Positions 42,301-57,300 of a stretch of 64,000 nucleotides of DNA are shown piece by piece. The DNA is from Flavobacteriales bacterium (GTDB taxonomy: Bacteria > Bacteroidota > Bacteroidia > UBA10329). The stretch is from the NCBI GenBank assembly GCA_020635535.1, contig JACJZP010000001.1:270013-334012 (forward strand), given 5' to 3'. The notes beneath the pieces are model-generated. The model saw nothing but the letters and a program-made list of their open reading frames with translations, did not search any database and was not told the origin of the DNA. The translations under genes and the position numbers were made by a program. How positions within the stretch are numbered: position 1 is the first letter of the stretch; every line of letters starts with the position of its first letter.

Positions 42301-45300
42301 ACATCAATGGTTAGCGACTGAATTCCGCAGTTATCGAACGAGCCATCATCAATGTCTCCTGCGGCAATCACCGCGGTTCCGTTTCCATTCAACTGAACCA
42401 AAATGTCGGTACAAACTGCCGTTGGCGGAATGGTGTCTTCAGCAGTTACCGTAGCAATACACGTGCTGATGTTTCCATTCACATCCCAAACCGTTAACAC
42501 GATTGAGTTGGTGCCGACATTATTACAGTTAAGTGAAGTTGGAGTAACCGCAAGACTATCAATACCACAGTTGTCTGAAGAACCGCCATCAACCAAAACA
42601 GGCGTGATGATGGTTTCACCATTTGCATCCAACTGCACCGTTACTGAAGCACAGGCAGCGGTCGGGTTGGTGTTGTCTTCAACTGTTACTGAAGCATCAC
42701 AGGTCGAGGAGTTTCCGTTCACATCGGTCACAGTAACCGTTACCGTGTTAACACCTACGGTTGAACAATCCAATGTGGTATTCAGCTGACCTCCATCAAC
42801 GGTTACAGATGCAATTGCACAATTGTCGGTAGAACCAGCATCAAGCGTAGTTGCATCGATGATCACATCTCCAGACGCAGTCAGGTCGATAGTGATATCG
42901 TTACAAAGAGCCGTTGGCGAGATGGTATCAAGAACCGTAACCGTTGCTGTACAGGTCGACACGTTTCCGGTGCTATCCGTAGCGGTGAGCGTAACGGTGT
43001 TTGCTCCGATATTCGAGCAGCCGAAAGCATTCGGAGAAACAATCAACGATGAAAGTCCACAGCTCGCGTTAGAGCCGCCATTCACGTCATCTGCAATGAT
43101 GCTCACGTTGCCTGTTGCATCCAAGTAAACGGTAATGTCTTGGCACGAAACCGTTGGCTCAACGTTGTTTTCAATGGTCACCTGAGCATCACATGTCGAA
43201 ACGTTACCGTTAGCGTCAGTTGCGGTTAGTGTGATCGTTTGAGTTCCCACATTCGCGCAGGTCCATTGAGTATTCGCTGCATCGATGCTAAATGTCACGG
43301 AGCCACAGTTATCGGTTGTTCCGCCATCCAATTCAACCGCGGTAAGAACTACCGTTCCAGTAGCATCCAGTTCAATCGTGATATCCTGACAGACGATCGT
43401 TGGGCTGATGGTGTCCTCAACGGTAACTGTAGCATCACAAGTGGAAACGTTTCCGTTTACGTCTGTTACAGTCAACGTGACGGTGTTCGTTCCAACCGTT
43501 GTACAATCGAAGTCTTGTGTAGTGTTGCCGCTATTTATTTCAAGAGAAGCAATACCACAGTTGTCGTTGCTGCCGCCATCGATGTCAGCAGATGTAATGG
43601 TCAATTCGCCATTAGCATCCAACTGAACCGTGATGTCCTGACAAACAGCTGTTGGAGAAATGGTGTCCTCAACGGTTACGGTCGCGTCACAAGTTGATAC
43701 GTTTCCGTTCACGTCAGTTACCGTTAGCGTGACTGTGTTCGTTCCCACTGTAGTACAATCAAAATCCTGAGTTGTGTTGCCTCCATCGATTTCCAGCGAA
43801 GCAATTCCGCAGTTATCTGCACTGCCGCCATCGATATCTGCCGATGTGATGTTCAATTCGCCATTGGCATCCAACTGAACGGTGATATTCTGACAAACTG
43901 CGCTTGGGCTGATGGTGTCTTCAACCGTTACCGTAGCATCACAGGTAGAAACGTTTCCATTTACATCAGTTACCGTCAACGTAACGGTGTTTGTTCCAAC
44001 TGTTGTACAATCGAAATCCTGAGTCGTGTTGCCATTATCGATTTCGAGGGAAGCAATTCCGCAGTTGTCGTTGCTACCACCATCGATGTCTGCTGATGTG
44101 ATTGTCAACTGTCCATTCACATCCAACTGAACCGTAATATCTTGACAAACTGCGTTCGGAGAAACCGTGTCTTGAACGGTTACTGTTGCATCACAAGTTG
44201 AGACGTTTCCGTTTACGTCTGTTACAGTCAGCGTAACTGTGTTTGTTCCGACTGATGTGCAGTCAAAGTCTTGTGAGGTGTTGCCGCCATCGATTTCCAG
44301 CGAAGCAATTCCACAGTTGTCGTTGCTACCACCATCGATGTCAGCAGATGTAATGGTCAACTCTCCATTAGCATCCAACTGAACCGTGATGTCCTGACAA
44401 ACTGCGTTCGGAGAAACCGTATCCTGAACGGTGACCGTAGCATCGCAAGTAGAAACGTTGCCGTTCACGTCAGTTACCGTTAAAGTAACCGTGTTTGTTC
44501 CTACTTGAGAACAATCAAAGTCCTGAGTTGTGTTACCGCCATCGATTTCCAGCGAAGCAATTCCACAGTTGTCGTTGCTACCACCATCGATGTCAGCAGA
44601 TGTGATGGTCAATTCGCCATTGGCATCCAACTGAACCGTGATGTCCTGACAAACTGCGCTTGGGCTGATGGTGTCTTCAACCGTTACCGTAGCATCACAG
44701 GTAGAAACGTTACCGTTTACGTCTGTTACAGTCAACGTGACCGTGTTCGCTCCGACTGATGTGCAGTCAAAGTCTTGCGAGGTGTTGCCGCCATCGATTT
44801 CCAGCGAAGCAATACCACAGTTGTCGTTGCTGCCGCCATCGATGTCGGCTGATGTGATGGTCAGTTGTCCGTTGGCATCCAACTGAACTGTGATGTCCTG
44901 ACAAATCGCATTTGGAGAAACTGTATCCTCAACCGTCACAATCGCATCGCAAGTCGAAACATTTCCGTTCACATCCGTTACGGTAAGCGTTACAGTATTG
45001 GTTCCAACCTGAGAGCAATCAAGGTCTTGAGTGGTGTTGCCATTGTCGATTTCCAAGGAAGCGATAGCGCAGTTGTCTGACGAACCTCCGTCTACATCTG
45101 CTGAAGTGATTGTCAACTGACCAGCAGCGTCCAATTGCACCGTAATGTCTTGACAAACAGCGGCTGGCGAAATCGTATCCAGCACCGTAACTGTTGCATC
45201 ACAAGTTGACGTGTTACCGCTGTTGTCAACTGCCGTAAGCGTTACCGTGTTCGGACCAACACTCGAGCAATCGAAAGCATCTGGAGATACTGTCAGCGAA

Positions 45301-48300
45301 GCCAAACCACAACTTGCGTTGGAACCACCGTTCACATCATCCGCAAGAATAGAAACGTTACCAGTAGCATCCAGATAAACCGTGATGTCCTGGCAGAATA
45401 CGTTTGGCGCAACGTTGTTCTCAACAGTAACGGTTGATGTACAACTTGAAACATTGCCGTTCACGTCCGTTACTGTGAGCGTAACTGTGTTGGCTCCTTC
45501 TTCTGCACAGGTAAAAGCATTCGGATCTACAACTAAAGAAGCAATGGCGCAATTGTCGCTGCTTCCGTTGTCAACATCCGTAGCTGAAATTGTCGCATTT
45601 CCAGTTGCATCCAACTGAATGGTAATGTCCTGACACAATGCGATCGGAGAAACCGTGTCTTGAACGGTAACTGTAGCTGCGCAAGTTGAAGTATTTCCGT
45701 TCACATCAGTTACTGTTAGCGTAACCGTATTGGCGCCAACTTCAGCACAAACGAACGCATCCTGACTAACCGCCAAGTTGTCGATCGCGCAGTTGTCAAA
45801 TGAACCACCATCAACATCGGCTGCGACAATCGAAACGTTTCCAGAACCATCGAGATAAACCGTGATATCTTGGCAAACAGCCGTTGGATCAACGTTGTCC
45901 TCAACAGTTACATCAGCCGAACACGTTGAAACGTTTCCGTTGGCATCTGTTGCAGTAAGGATTACCGTATTCACGCCCACATTCGAGCAATCGAAATCGG
46001 TTACATCAGAAGTGAATGTGATGTCAACTGGCTGACTACAATTGTCTGAAGTTCCGCCATCGAGGTCAACTCCTGTGATGGTCGCCTCTCCGTTCGCGTC
46101 CAACTGAATCGTAATGTCCTGACAAAGGATAACTGGCGTTACCGTGTCTTGAACGGTTACCGTTGCATCACAAGTAGAAACGTTGCCGTTCACATCGGTT
46201 ACAGTTAGCGTAACCGTGTTCGTTCCGATGTTGGCACAATCGAATGCTTGAGTTGTGTTTCCGTTGTCAATCTCCAGCGAAGCAATGGAACAGTTGTCGT
46301 TGCTGCCGCCATCCACATCAGCGGAAGTGATGATCAAGTTTCCAGTTGCATCCAACTGTACCGTGATGTCTTGACAAACCGCGGTTGGAGAAACCGTGTC
46401 TTGAACCGTTACTGTAGCATCGCAAGTTGAAACATTGCCGTTCACATCGGTAACGGTTAGCGTCACCGTGTTCGTTCCAACTTCAGAGCAATCAAAGTCT
46501 TGTGTTGTATTTCCGCCATCGATTGTCAACGAAGCAATCGCACAGTTGTCTGAAGAACCGCCATCGATATCCGCAGATGCGATGGTCAAGTTTCCAGAAG
46601 CATCCAACTGAACTGTAATATCCTGGCACACCGCAGTTGGGTTGATGTTATCTTCAACCGTCACGGTTGCGGTACAGTTGTCTGTGTTTCCATTCACATC
46701 AGTAACCGTCAACGTTACCGTGTTCGCACCAACATTCGAGCAATCAAATGTGCTTGGGGTCACATCCAGCGAAGCGACCGCACAGTTGTCTGTGCTTCCA
46801 TTATCTATTTGAGCAGCCGTGATGCTTGCGTTTCCTGAAGCATCCAACTGAACGGTAATGTTCTGACAAACCGCATTTGGATTTACGTTGTCTTGAAGCG
46901 TAACGGTAGAAGTACATGTAGAAACATTTCCGTTCACATCCGTTACGGTCAGTTCAACCGTGTTAGCACCCACATTCGAGCAATCGAAGGTGCTCACATC
47001 AATGGCGATGTTGTCGATTCCGCACTCATCAGAAGAACCGTTATTCACTTGAGTTGCCACGATGCTTGCGTTGCCCGAAGCATCGAGCTGAACGGTAATG
47101 TCCTGACAAACAGCCGATGGGCTGATGGTATCGAGAACCGTGACCGTTGAGATGCACGAACCAACGTTTCCGTTCACGTCCGTAACCGTCAGCGTAACTG
47201 GGTTCGCGCCCACTCCAGAACAAGAGAAACTGTTCGGTGTAACCACCATATTATCGATGGCGCAGTTGTCGGTAGAACCGTTGTCGATGTCAGCTGGCGT
47301 GATGCTCACACTTCCAGCGCCATCCAAGTAAATCGTAATGTCTTGGCAAAGGGCAATCGGAGCTTCGTTATCCTGAACGGTAACCGTTGCCATACAGGTC
47401 GAGCTGTTGCCATTCTCATCGGTCGCAGTAAGCGTAACCGTGTTGCTTCCAACGTTATTGCAATCGAAATCGGAAGGCGTCACATCCAGCGTCAGCGTGC
47501 TTCCAACCGTGCTACAATTGTCGGTTGTTCCGTTATCGATGTCGATTCCTGTGATGGAAACGTTACCCGTTGCATCCAACTCAACTGTGATGTTCTGACA
47601 AACGATGGTTGGGTCGATGTCGTCTTCAACCGTTACTGCAGAAGTACAAGTTGAGCTGTTCCCGTTCACGTCAGTAACCGTAAGCGTAACCGTGTTGGCA
47701 CCAACTTCGGCACAACCGAAAGTTGTAGGTGTGGCGCTCAGCGTTGCGATGGCACAGTTGTCGGTTGAACCACCGTCAACATCAGCCGCAACGATCGAAG
47801 CATTTCCAGATGCATCCAACTGAATGGCAATATCCTGACAAACAGCCGCTGGCGAGATCGTGTCAACCACCGTTACCGTAGCCGTACAGGTTGAGACGTT
47901 GCCGCTGTTATCCGTTCCCGTTAGGGTAACCGTGTTGGCGCCAACCTCCGCACACGTAAATGCGCTTGGATCAACTGTCAACGAAGCAATTCCGCAGGCC
48001 GCGTTACTTCCGCCATCCACATCAGCAGCGGTAATGGAAACCGCTCCTGCCCCATCGAGATAAACCGTAATATCCTGACAAGAAACCGTTGGAATAATGT
48101 TGTTCTCAACCGTAACCGTGGCATCGCAAGTAGAAACGTTTCCGTTCACATCAGTAACCGTGAGCGTAACGGTGTTCGGACCTTCTTCCGCACACGTGAA
48201 ACTGTTCGGAGAAACCGTCATATTGTCGATGGCGCAGTTGTCGGAACTTCCTCCGTCAACATCGGCTGGAACGATAGATGCGTTTCCTGTTGCATCCAAC

Positions 48301-51300
48301 TGAACCGTGATGTCCTGGCAGATCGCAATTGGAGCGACTGTATCTTGGATTGTAACCGTTGCAGCACACGTTGAGATGTTTCCGTTCTGGTCTTCGACCG
48401 TCAGCGTTACGATGTTCACACCAACATTAGAGCAATCAAATGACGATGGGCTCACCAAAATCGGAGTAACTGAACCACAGGCATCGGTGCTTCCATTATC
48501 GACCATAACTGGTGTGATGATGGCGTTGCCCGAAGCATCGAGCTGAACCGTGATGTTCTGGCAAACCGCACTTGGTAATACGTTATCCTGAACATCGACC
48601 TGAGCATCGCAAGTAGAAACATTACCTGAAGCATCGGTAACGGTAAGCGTAACTGTATTGAAACCGACCTCTGCACACGTGAATGTGTTCGGATCGAGCG
48701 TGATCGATGCGATGGCGCAGTTATCGAAACTTCCGTTATCAACATCGCCCGGAGCCACGGAAACCGTTCCCGCAGGGCTTAGTTCAGCAACGATATCAAT
48801 ACACACCGAAGTTGGAGCAACGGTGTCGAGAACCGTAACGGTTGAGGTACACGTTGAGACGTTTCCGTTCACGTCCGTAACCGTCAGCGTTACCAAGTTT
48901 CCTCCAAGGTCGTTACAATCGAACGCATCATCATTGATGGCGATATTGTCGATGGCACAGTTGTCGGTTGAACCGCCATCCACATCCGCAGCAACGATGG
49001 TCACATCGCCAGCAGCATCCACGTAAACCGTGATGTCCTGACAAACTGCAGTTGGGTCAACGTTATCTTCAATCGTTACATCGGCTGTACACGTTGATGT
49101 GTTTCCGTTGTCGTCAGTCACGGTAAGCGTTACCGTGTTCACGCCCACATTCGAGCAATCGAACGCGCCTGGCGAAACATCCAGCGAAGTCACTCCACAA
49201 TTGTCGGTGCTGCCACCGTTAACATCCGCACCCGTGATGGTTGCGTTTCCAGTAACATCGAGCTGAACCGTGATGTCCTGACAAACAGCCGTGGCGTCAA
49301 TCGTATCCTGAACCGTAACGTCCGCGGTACACGTTGAAACGTTGCCGTTCACGTCAGTAACTGTGAGCGTAACCGTGTTCACGCCAACATTCGAGCAATC
49401 GAAATCGAGACTGGCCACAGCGCCATCTAACGTTATGGAAGCGATTCCACAATTGTCGTTGCTGCCATTGTCGATGTCAACCGTAGAAATCGAAGCATTC
49501 CCTGAGGCATCCAATTGGATCGTGATGTCTTGGCAAACCGCGTTCGGAGAAACCGTGTCTTGAATGGTAACGGTTGCATCACAAGTAGAAACGTTGCCGT
49601 TCACATCGGTTACCGTAAGCGTCACCGTGTTTGCACCAACATCCGAGCAATCGAAATCCTGGGTCGTGTTTCCACCATCGATTGTCAATGAAGCCACACC
49701 ACAGTTGTCGGTAGAACCACCGTCAATATCCGCTGACGCGATGGTCAGATCACCGTTCGCATCCAACTGGACTGTGATGTCTTGACAAACAGCGGTAGGA
49801 TCAACGTTGTCTTCGATGGTAACGGTTGCATCACAAGTAGAAACGTTGCCGTTCACATCGGTAACTGTGAGCGTTACCGTGGTTGTTCCAACATCCGAGC
49901 AATCGAAATCCTGAGTGGTGTTGCCACCATCAATTTCAAGCGAAGCGATGCCACAAGCATCGGTAGAACCGCCATCGATATCTGCTGAAGTGATGGTCAA
50001 ATCTCCGTTTGAATCGAGTTGAACCGTGATGTCCTGACAAACTGCGTTTGGAGAAACCGTGTCAGCCACCGTGACCGTTGCATCGCAGGTTGAAACGTTG
50101 CCGTTCACATCGGTTACCGTAAGCGTTACCGTGTTGGTTCCAACGTTCGCGCAAGCAAAATCTTGAGACGTGTTTCCACCATCGATTGTGAGCGATGCGA
50201 TTCCACAGTTGTCGGCAGAACCACCATCGATATCAGCCGAAACGATGGTCAGATCTCCATTGGCATCTAACTGAACCGTGATGTCTTGACAAACAGCTGA
50301 TGGGTTGATCGTGTCCTGAACCGTGACCGTTGCATCGCAAGTAGAAACGTTGCCATTCACATCCGTCACGGTAAGCGTTACCGTGTTCGCGCCAACATTC
50401 GAGCAATCAAAATCTTGTGTAGTGTTGCCGCCATCGATGGTCAGTGTGGCAACCGCGCAGTTATCGGCAGACCCGCCATCAATATCTGCTGAAGTGATGG
50501 TCAGGTTTCCTGAAGCATCCAACTGAACTGTGATGTCCTGGCAAACCGCATCTGGCGAAATGGTGTCGAGCACCGTTACGGTTGAAGTACAAGTTGAGAC
50601 GTTTCCGCTGTTATCGGTTCCTGTGAGCGTAACGGTGTTGGTGCCAACATTGGCACACGTGAATGAATCTTGGTCGATGGTCAACGAAGCGATTCCGCAA
50701 GCCGCGTTACTGCCACCATCTACATCCGCGGCCACGATAGAAACGTTGCCTGTTGCATCGAGATAAACCGTAATGTCCTGACACGCAACGGTTGGGATGA
50801 TGTTGTTCTCCACTGTCACATCGGCCGTACAAGTTGAGACGTTGTCGTTGACATCAGTCACGGTGAGCGTTACCGTGTTCACGCCTTCATCCGAACAATC
50901 GAAGTTTAATGAGCTGGCACCGCCATCCAACGTGATTGAAGCGATTCCGCAGTTATCGTTGCTTCCGTTGTCGATGTCAATCGTTGTTACAACCACGTTA
51001 CCCGAAGCATCGAGTTGAACCGTGATGTCTTGACAAATAGCCGTTGGACTAACCGTATCTTGAACCGTTACATCGGCAGTACAGGTTGAAACGTTGCCGT
51101 TCACGTCAGTCACCGTTAGCGTTACAGTCTGAACACCAACATCCGAACAATCGAAATCAAGACTGGCCGCCCCGCCATCCAATGTGATGGAAGCGATTCC
51201 GCAGTTGTCGTTGCTTCCGTTGTCTATATCAACCGTTGAGATGGAAGCATTTCCTGAAGCGTCCAACTGAATCGTGATATTCTGACAAAGAGCGGTTGGA

Positions 51301-54300
51301 TCGATATTGTCTTCTACTGTTACATCGGCAGTACAAGTTGAAACGTTGCCGTTTACGTCAGTTACCGTCAACGTTACGGTCTGAACACCAACATCCGAGC
51401 AATCGAAATCAAGACTAGATGCTCCGCCATCCAATGTGATGGAGGCAATTCCACAGTTGTCGTTGCTTCCATTGTCGATGTCAACCGTTGAGATTGAGGC
51501 GTTTCCTGAGGCATCTAACTGAATCGTGATGTCTTGGCAAACTGCTGTTGGATCGATGTTGTCCTCTACGGTTACATCCGCGGTACAAGTAGAAACGTTG
51601 CCGTTCACGTCAGTTACTGTGAGGATCACGGTCTGAACACCAACATCTGAACAATCGAAATCAAGGCTTGAAGCTCCGCCATCCAATGTGATGGAGGCGA
51701 TTCCACAGTTATCGTTGCTGCCATTATCAATGTCAACGGTAGAAACGGATGCATTTCCTGAAGCATCCAACTGAATTGTAATGTCTTGGCAGACCGCTGT
51801 TGGGTCAATCGTGTCTTGAATGGTTACGGTCGCATCGCAAGTAGAAACGTTGCCGTTCACATCCGTTACAGTTAAAGTAACGGTGTTAGTTCCAACGTTC
51901 GAGCAATCGAAATCCTGTGTGGTGTTGCCGCCATCAATCTCAAGCGAAGCGATACCGCAAGCATCAGTGGAACCGCCATCGACATCAGCAGAAGTGATGG
52001 TCAGATCTCCGTTTCCATCCAACTGAACCGTGATGTCCTGACACACAGCTGTTGGGCTGACCGTATCGGCAACCGTTACCGTGGCATCGCAAGTAGAAAC
52101 GTTGCCATTCACGTCAGTTACCGTAAGCGTAACCGTGTTGGCGCCCACGTTAGAGCAATCGAAATCTTGAGAGGTGTTGCCGCCATCGATGGTAAGCGAT
52201 GCGATTCCGCAATTGTCGGCAGAACCTCCGTCAATATCAGCCGAGACGATGGTCAGATCACCATTCGCATCCAACTGAACGGTAATATCTTGGCAAACCG
52301 CAGTTGGGTTGATATTGTCTTCAACGGTTACATCGGCAGTACAGGTTGAAACGTTGCCGTTTACGTCAGTTACTGTTAGCGTTACCGTCTGAACACCAAC
52401 ATCCGAACAATCGAAGTCAAGACTGGCCGCTCCGCCATCCAATGTGATGGAAGCAATTCCGCAATTGTCGTTACTGCCGTTGTCGATGTCAACGGTTGAA
52501 ACTGAGGCGTTGCCTGAAGCATCCAACTGAATTGTAATGTCTTGGCAGACTGCAGTTGGGTCAATCGTGTCTTGGATAGTAACCGTTGCATCGCAAGTCG
52601 AAACGTTTCCGTTCACATCCGTTAGAGTTAGGGTAACGGTGTTGATTCCAACGTTCGAGCAATCAAAGTCCTGTGAGGTATTGCCACCATCAATTTCGAG
52701 CGAAGCGATTCCGCAAGCATCGGTAGAACCACCATCGACATCGGCAGAAGTGATGGTCAGGTCTCCGTTTCCATCCAACTGAACCGTGATGTCTTGGCAT
52801 ACAGCCGCTGGGCTGACCGTATCGGCAACCGTTACCGTGGCATCGCAAGTCGAAACGTTGCCGTTCACGTCAGTTACTGTTAGGGTGACGGTTTGAACTC
52901 CAACATCCGAGCAATTAAAATCGAGATTGGCTGCACCACCATCCAATGTGATGGTTGCAATTCCACAGGCATCAGAGCTTCCATTATCGATATCAACCGT
53001 TGAAACGGTAACGCTTCCAGAAGCATCGAGCTGAACCGTGACATCCTGACAAACAGCCGATGGGTCAACGTTGTCCTCCACTGTTACATCGGCAGTACAA
53101 GTTGAAACGTTGCCGTTCACGTCAGTTACTATGAGTGTTACTGTCTGAACACCTACATCGGAACAATCGAAATCGAGGCTTGAAGCGCCACCATCCAATG
53201 TGATGGAAGCGATTCCGCAGTTGTCGCTGCTTCCGTTATCAATATCAACCGTTGAAACTGAGGCGTTGCCTGAAGCATCCAACTGAATGGTAATGTCCTG
53301 GCAAACTGCGGTTGGGTCAATTGTGTCTTGGACAGTCACATCAGCCGTACAAGTGGAAACGTTTCCGTTCACATCGGTTACCGTCAATGTTACCGTCTGA
53401 ACACCAACATCTGAGCAATCGAAATCGAGACTGGCCGCTCCGCCATCCAATGTGATGGAGGCAATTCCACAGGCATCAGAGCTTCCGTTATCGATATCTA
53501 CCGTTGAAACAGTTACACTTCCCGAAGCATCCAACTGAACTGTGATGTCCTGACAAACGGCCGTTGGATCAACATTGTCTTCTACCGTTACATCGGCCGT
53601 ACAAGTTGAGACGTTTCCGTTCACGTCTGTTACTGTAAGTGTTACCGTCTGAACACCAACATCCGAGCAATCGAAATCGAGACTGGCCGCTCCGCCATCC
53701 AATGTAATGGAAGCGATTCCACAGTTATCTGAACTTCCGTTGTCGATGTCTGTTGTGGCAATTGAGGCATCTCCGTTGGCATCCAACTGAATAGTGATAT
53801 CCTGACAAACCGCGCTTGGATCAACGTTGTCCTCGACTGTTACGGTCGCATCGCAAGTTGAAACGTTTCCGTTGACATCCGTTACGGTGAGCGTAACCGT
53901 GTTGGCACCAACATCAGAACAATCGAAGTCCTGGGTTGTGTTTCCGCCATCGATGGTAAGCGAAGTAATGCCGCAGTTGTCTGAAGAACCGCCATCGATA
54001 TCTGCTGACGCGATGGTCAGGTCTCCGTTGGCATCCAACTGAACCGTAATGTTCTGACAAACGGCAGTTGGGTCGATATCGTCTTCAACTGTAACCGTAG
54101 CAGTACACGTTGAGGTGTTTCCGTTTACGTCCGTGACCGTGAGTGTAACCGTGTTGGCTCCAACTTCCGCACAAGTGAACGCATTCGGAGAAACCACCAA
54201 CGAAGCAACTGCACAGTTGTCGGTGCTTCCATTGTCAACATCAGTTGCCGAGATTGTTACGTTGCCAGTTGCATCGAGTTGAATGGTAATGTCTTGGCAA

Positions 54301-57300
54301 AGCGCGACTGGACTTGTGGTATCGGCCACCGTGACGGTTGCCGTACAGTTGTCGGTGTTGCTGCTCTGGTCGGTTGCGGTTAGCGTAACCGAATTGGCTC
54401 CAACGTTAGCACAAGTAAACGCAAGTGGCGTAGCAGAAACCGTCACCGAGCAGTTGTCGGTAGAGCCACCGTCAACATCTGCGGCTGTAATGCTTGCATT
54501 GCCAGCACCATCCAGGTAAACCGTAATGTTCTGGCAAACTGCTGTAGGGTCAACGTTGTCTTCGATGGTAACATCGGCTGTACAGGTTGAAACGTTTCCG
54601 CTTGCATCGGTAACGGTAAGCGTAACCGTGTTCACTCCTAGATCGGCACAGGTAAATGAGTTCGGGCTTGGCGAAACGGTAAATCCAGAGCAGTTGTCTG
54701 TTGAGCCTCCATCAATATCTGCTGAAACGATCGATGCGTTTCCTGAAGCATCCAACTGAACGGTAATATCAACGCAAGATGCGGTTGGGTCAATGTCATC
54801 ATCAACGGTTACAGTTGCCGTGCAATCGTCTGTGTTTCCACTTGGATCAGTCGCAGTAAGTGTAACCGTGTTGGCTCCAGCGTTTGAGCAATCAAAAGAA
54901 AGCGGTGCAGCAGAAAGCGAAACAGAGCAGTTGTCGCTTGATCCATTATCAACATCGTTTGCTGTTATGCTGGCATTACCCGAAGCATCCAACTGAATTG
55001 TAAGGTCTTGGCAGATGGCAGTTGGACTGACCGTATCTAGAACGGTAACGGTAGATGTACAGTTGTCAGTGTTCGAGCTTGGATCAGTTGCCGTAAGCGT
55101 AACGGTGTTTGCTCCTGTGTTGGCGCATGTGAAAGAAAGTGGGGATGCCGAAATGGATACAGAGCAGTTGTCAGTTGAGCCATTATCTACATCAGCGGCC
55201 GTGATGGTTGCGTTTCCAGCACCATCCAAGTAAACCGTAATGTTTTGACAAACTGCCGTTGGACTTACCGTATCCAATACCGTAGCGGTTGATGTACAGT
55301 TATCGGTATTTGAGCTTGGGTCGGTTGCGGTAAGAGTTACTGTGTTTGCTCCTGTGTTTGAACAGGTGAATGACGTTGGTGTAGCTGATAGGCTCACCGA
55401 ACAGTTATCGCTTGAACCATTATCTACATCGGCCGCTGTGATAGTTGCATTTCCTGAACCATCCAGATAAACCGTGATGTCCTGACAAACTGCTGTTGGG
55501 TCTTCATCATCAACAACAGTAACCGTGGAAACACAGGTAGAAACATTCCCATTGTTATCGGTAACGGTAAGCGTAACCGCATTCGGCCCTAAATCAGAAC
55601 AATCAAAAGCGGCCGGATTAGCGAACATTCCGCTGATGCCGCAAGCATCATTTGAGCCATTATCAATATCTGTTGGAAGCACCAACAAGTTCCCTGAACC
55701 ATCCAAAGAAAGCGTTACATCTTGGCATAGCGCGGCTGGACTTGTGGTGTCGGCAACGGTAACAGTGGCGGTGCAGTTATCAGTATTGCTGCTTTGGTCA
55801 GTTGCGGTAAGCGTTACCGAATTCGCTCCAACGTTAGCGCACGTAAAAGCCAGAGGAGTTGCTGAGACCGTTACCGAGCAATTGTCGGTAGAACCGTTAT
55901 CGACATCAGCTGCCGTAATTGTGGCATTGCCTGACGCATCTAGGTAAACTGTAATGTCAGTACAAAGTGCGTTGGGATCTTCCGTGTCCTGAACGGTAAC
56001 ATCAGCAGTACATGTTGCCACATTTCCGCTTGCATCCGTTACGGTGAGAGTAACTGTATTGACTCCAAGATTCGCACAGGTAAAGCTCCCAGGCGTTACA
56101 TTAAATGCCAGACCTGAGCAGTTATCTGACGATCCTGCGTTCACGTCTCCTGAAGTGATTGTCACGTTTCCAGACCCATCCAATTGAACCGTAATGTCCT
56201 GACAGGTTACGGTCGGGTCTTGATCATCTTCTACCGTAACAGTAGATGTACAATCATCCGAATTTCCGCTTGGGTCAGTTGCTGTGAGCGTTACCGTGTT
56301 TGCTCCTGTATTTGCACAATTGAACGTTAGCGGAGTGGCTGACAATGACACGGAACAGTTGTCATTTGAGCCATTGTCCACATCGTTTGCGGTAATGGTG
56401 ACGTTTCCAGAACCATCAAGTTGAACGGTTATGTCTTGACAAATAGCTGTTGGAGTAACGGTATCCAAAACCGTTACCGTTGCTGTACAGTTGTCGGTAT
56501 TGCTGCTTTGGTCCGTGGCCGTGAGTGTTACCGAATTGGCACCTACATTGGCACATATGAAAGCCAACGGAGTTGCAGAAACCGTAACCGAGCAGTTGTC
56601 GGTAGAACCACCGTCAACATCGGCTGCTGTTACCGAAGCATTGCCTGAACCATCCAAGTAAACCGTTACGTTCTGACAAACTGCGCTAGGGTCGACATTG
56701 TCCTCAACGGTTACAGTGGCTGTACAATCGTCAGTATTTCCATTCACGTCCGTGACGGTGAGCGTAACTGTATTAGCTCCCAACTCAGCGCAAGTGAATG
56801 CATTCGGAGAAACAACCATAGATGCGATTCCACAGTTATCTGAAGAACCGTTGTCAACATCTGTTGCAGATATAATGACGTTTCCAGAACCGTCCAATTG
56901 AATGGTGATGTTCTGACAAACCGCGGTAGGATCAACAGGATCTACCTGCGTGATTGTTTGAGAATCGGAATCAGTACATCCATTGGCATCCGTTACGGTC
57001 ACGGTGTAAGTTCCTACTCCTTGACCAGAAATGGAGGAAGTGGTTTGACCACCAGGGCTCCACAAATAGCTGTACGAAGGTGTTCCTCCAACAACGTTGG
57101 TAGAAATGTTACCATCGGTTCCTCCATCACAGATCACATTCTGATCAACCGTGGCTGTGATTTCGGGTTCTGGAAAAACAGTAATCAACGCTGAGGCATC
57201 GGCTGTGCAGTTAGATGCCGTAAAGATGATGTAATGCGTAACGGTGTAACTACCGTCTGCAGCATAAGAATGGGTTGGGTTTTCCTGAGTGGAAGAGTTG

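Larger units (their letters stand above)
40274..56948 (-). repeat. Array of about 68 tandem coding repeats of about 245 bp
   Basis: Counted from the translation. Each unit runs from [ND/TVS]P-x-x-x-CQDITVQLD through DVDGGSxDNCGI, FDCSxVG-NTVTLTVTD-NGN to STCxATVTVxD. Units are 79-84 residues with four Cys at fixed places. Two length types exist: about 79-80 residues, and 83-84 residues with an inserted DGGNTTQD or DGGAASLD segment. Units at both ends are diverse, whereas blocks at about 49310-54090 and 43410-45185 are nearly identical. Confidence 0.9.

Noticed and set aside
41688..42314. Many plus-strand frames of 60-200 codons across 36-64 kb
   Set aside because: They are the antisense reading of the repeated coding units, with the same unit recurring every 245 bases, so they are shadows of the giant genes.
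40274..56948. Regular repeats that could be taken for a CRISPR array
   Set aside because: The period is about 245 bp, the repeats are in-frame protein-coding, there are no unique spacers, and no cas genes are present.
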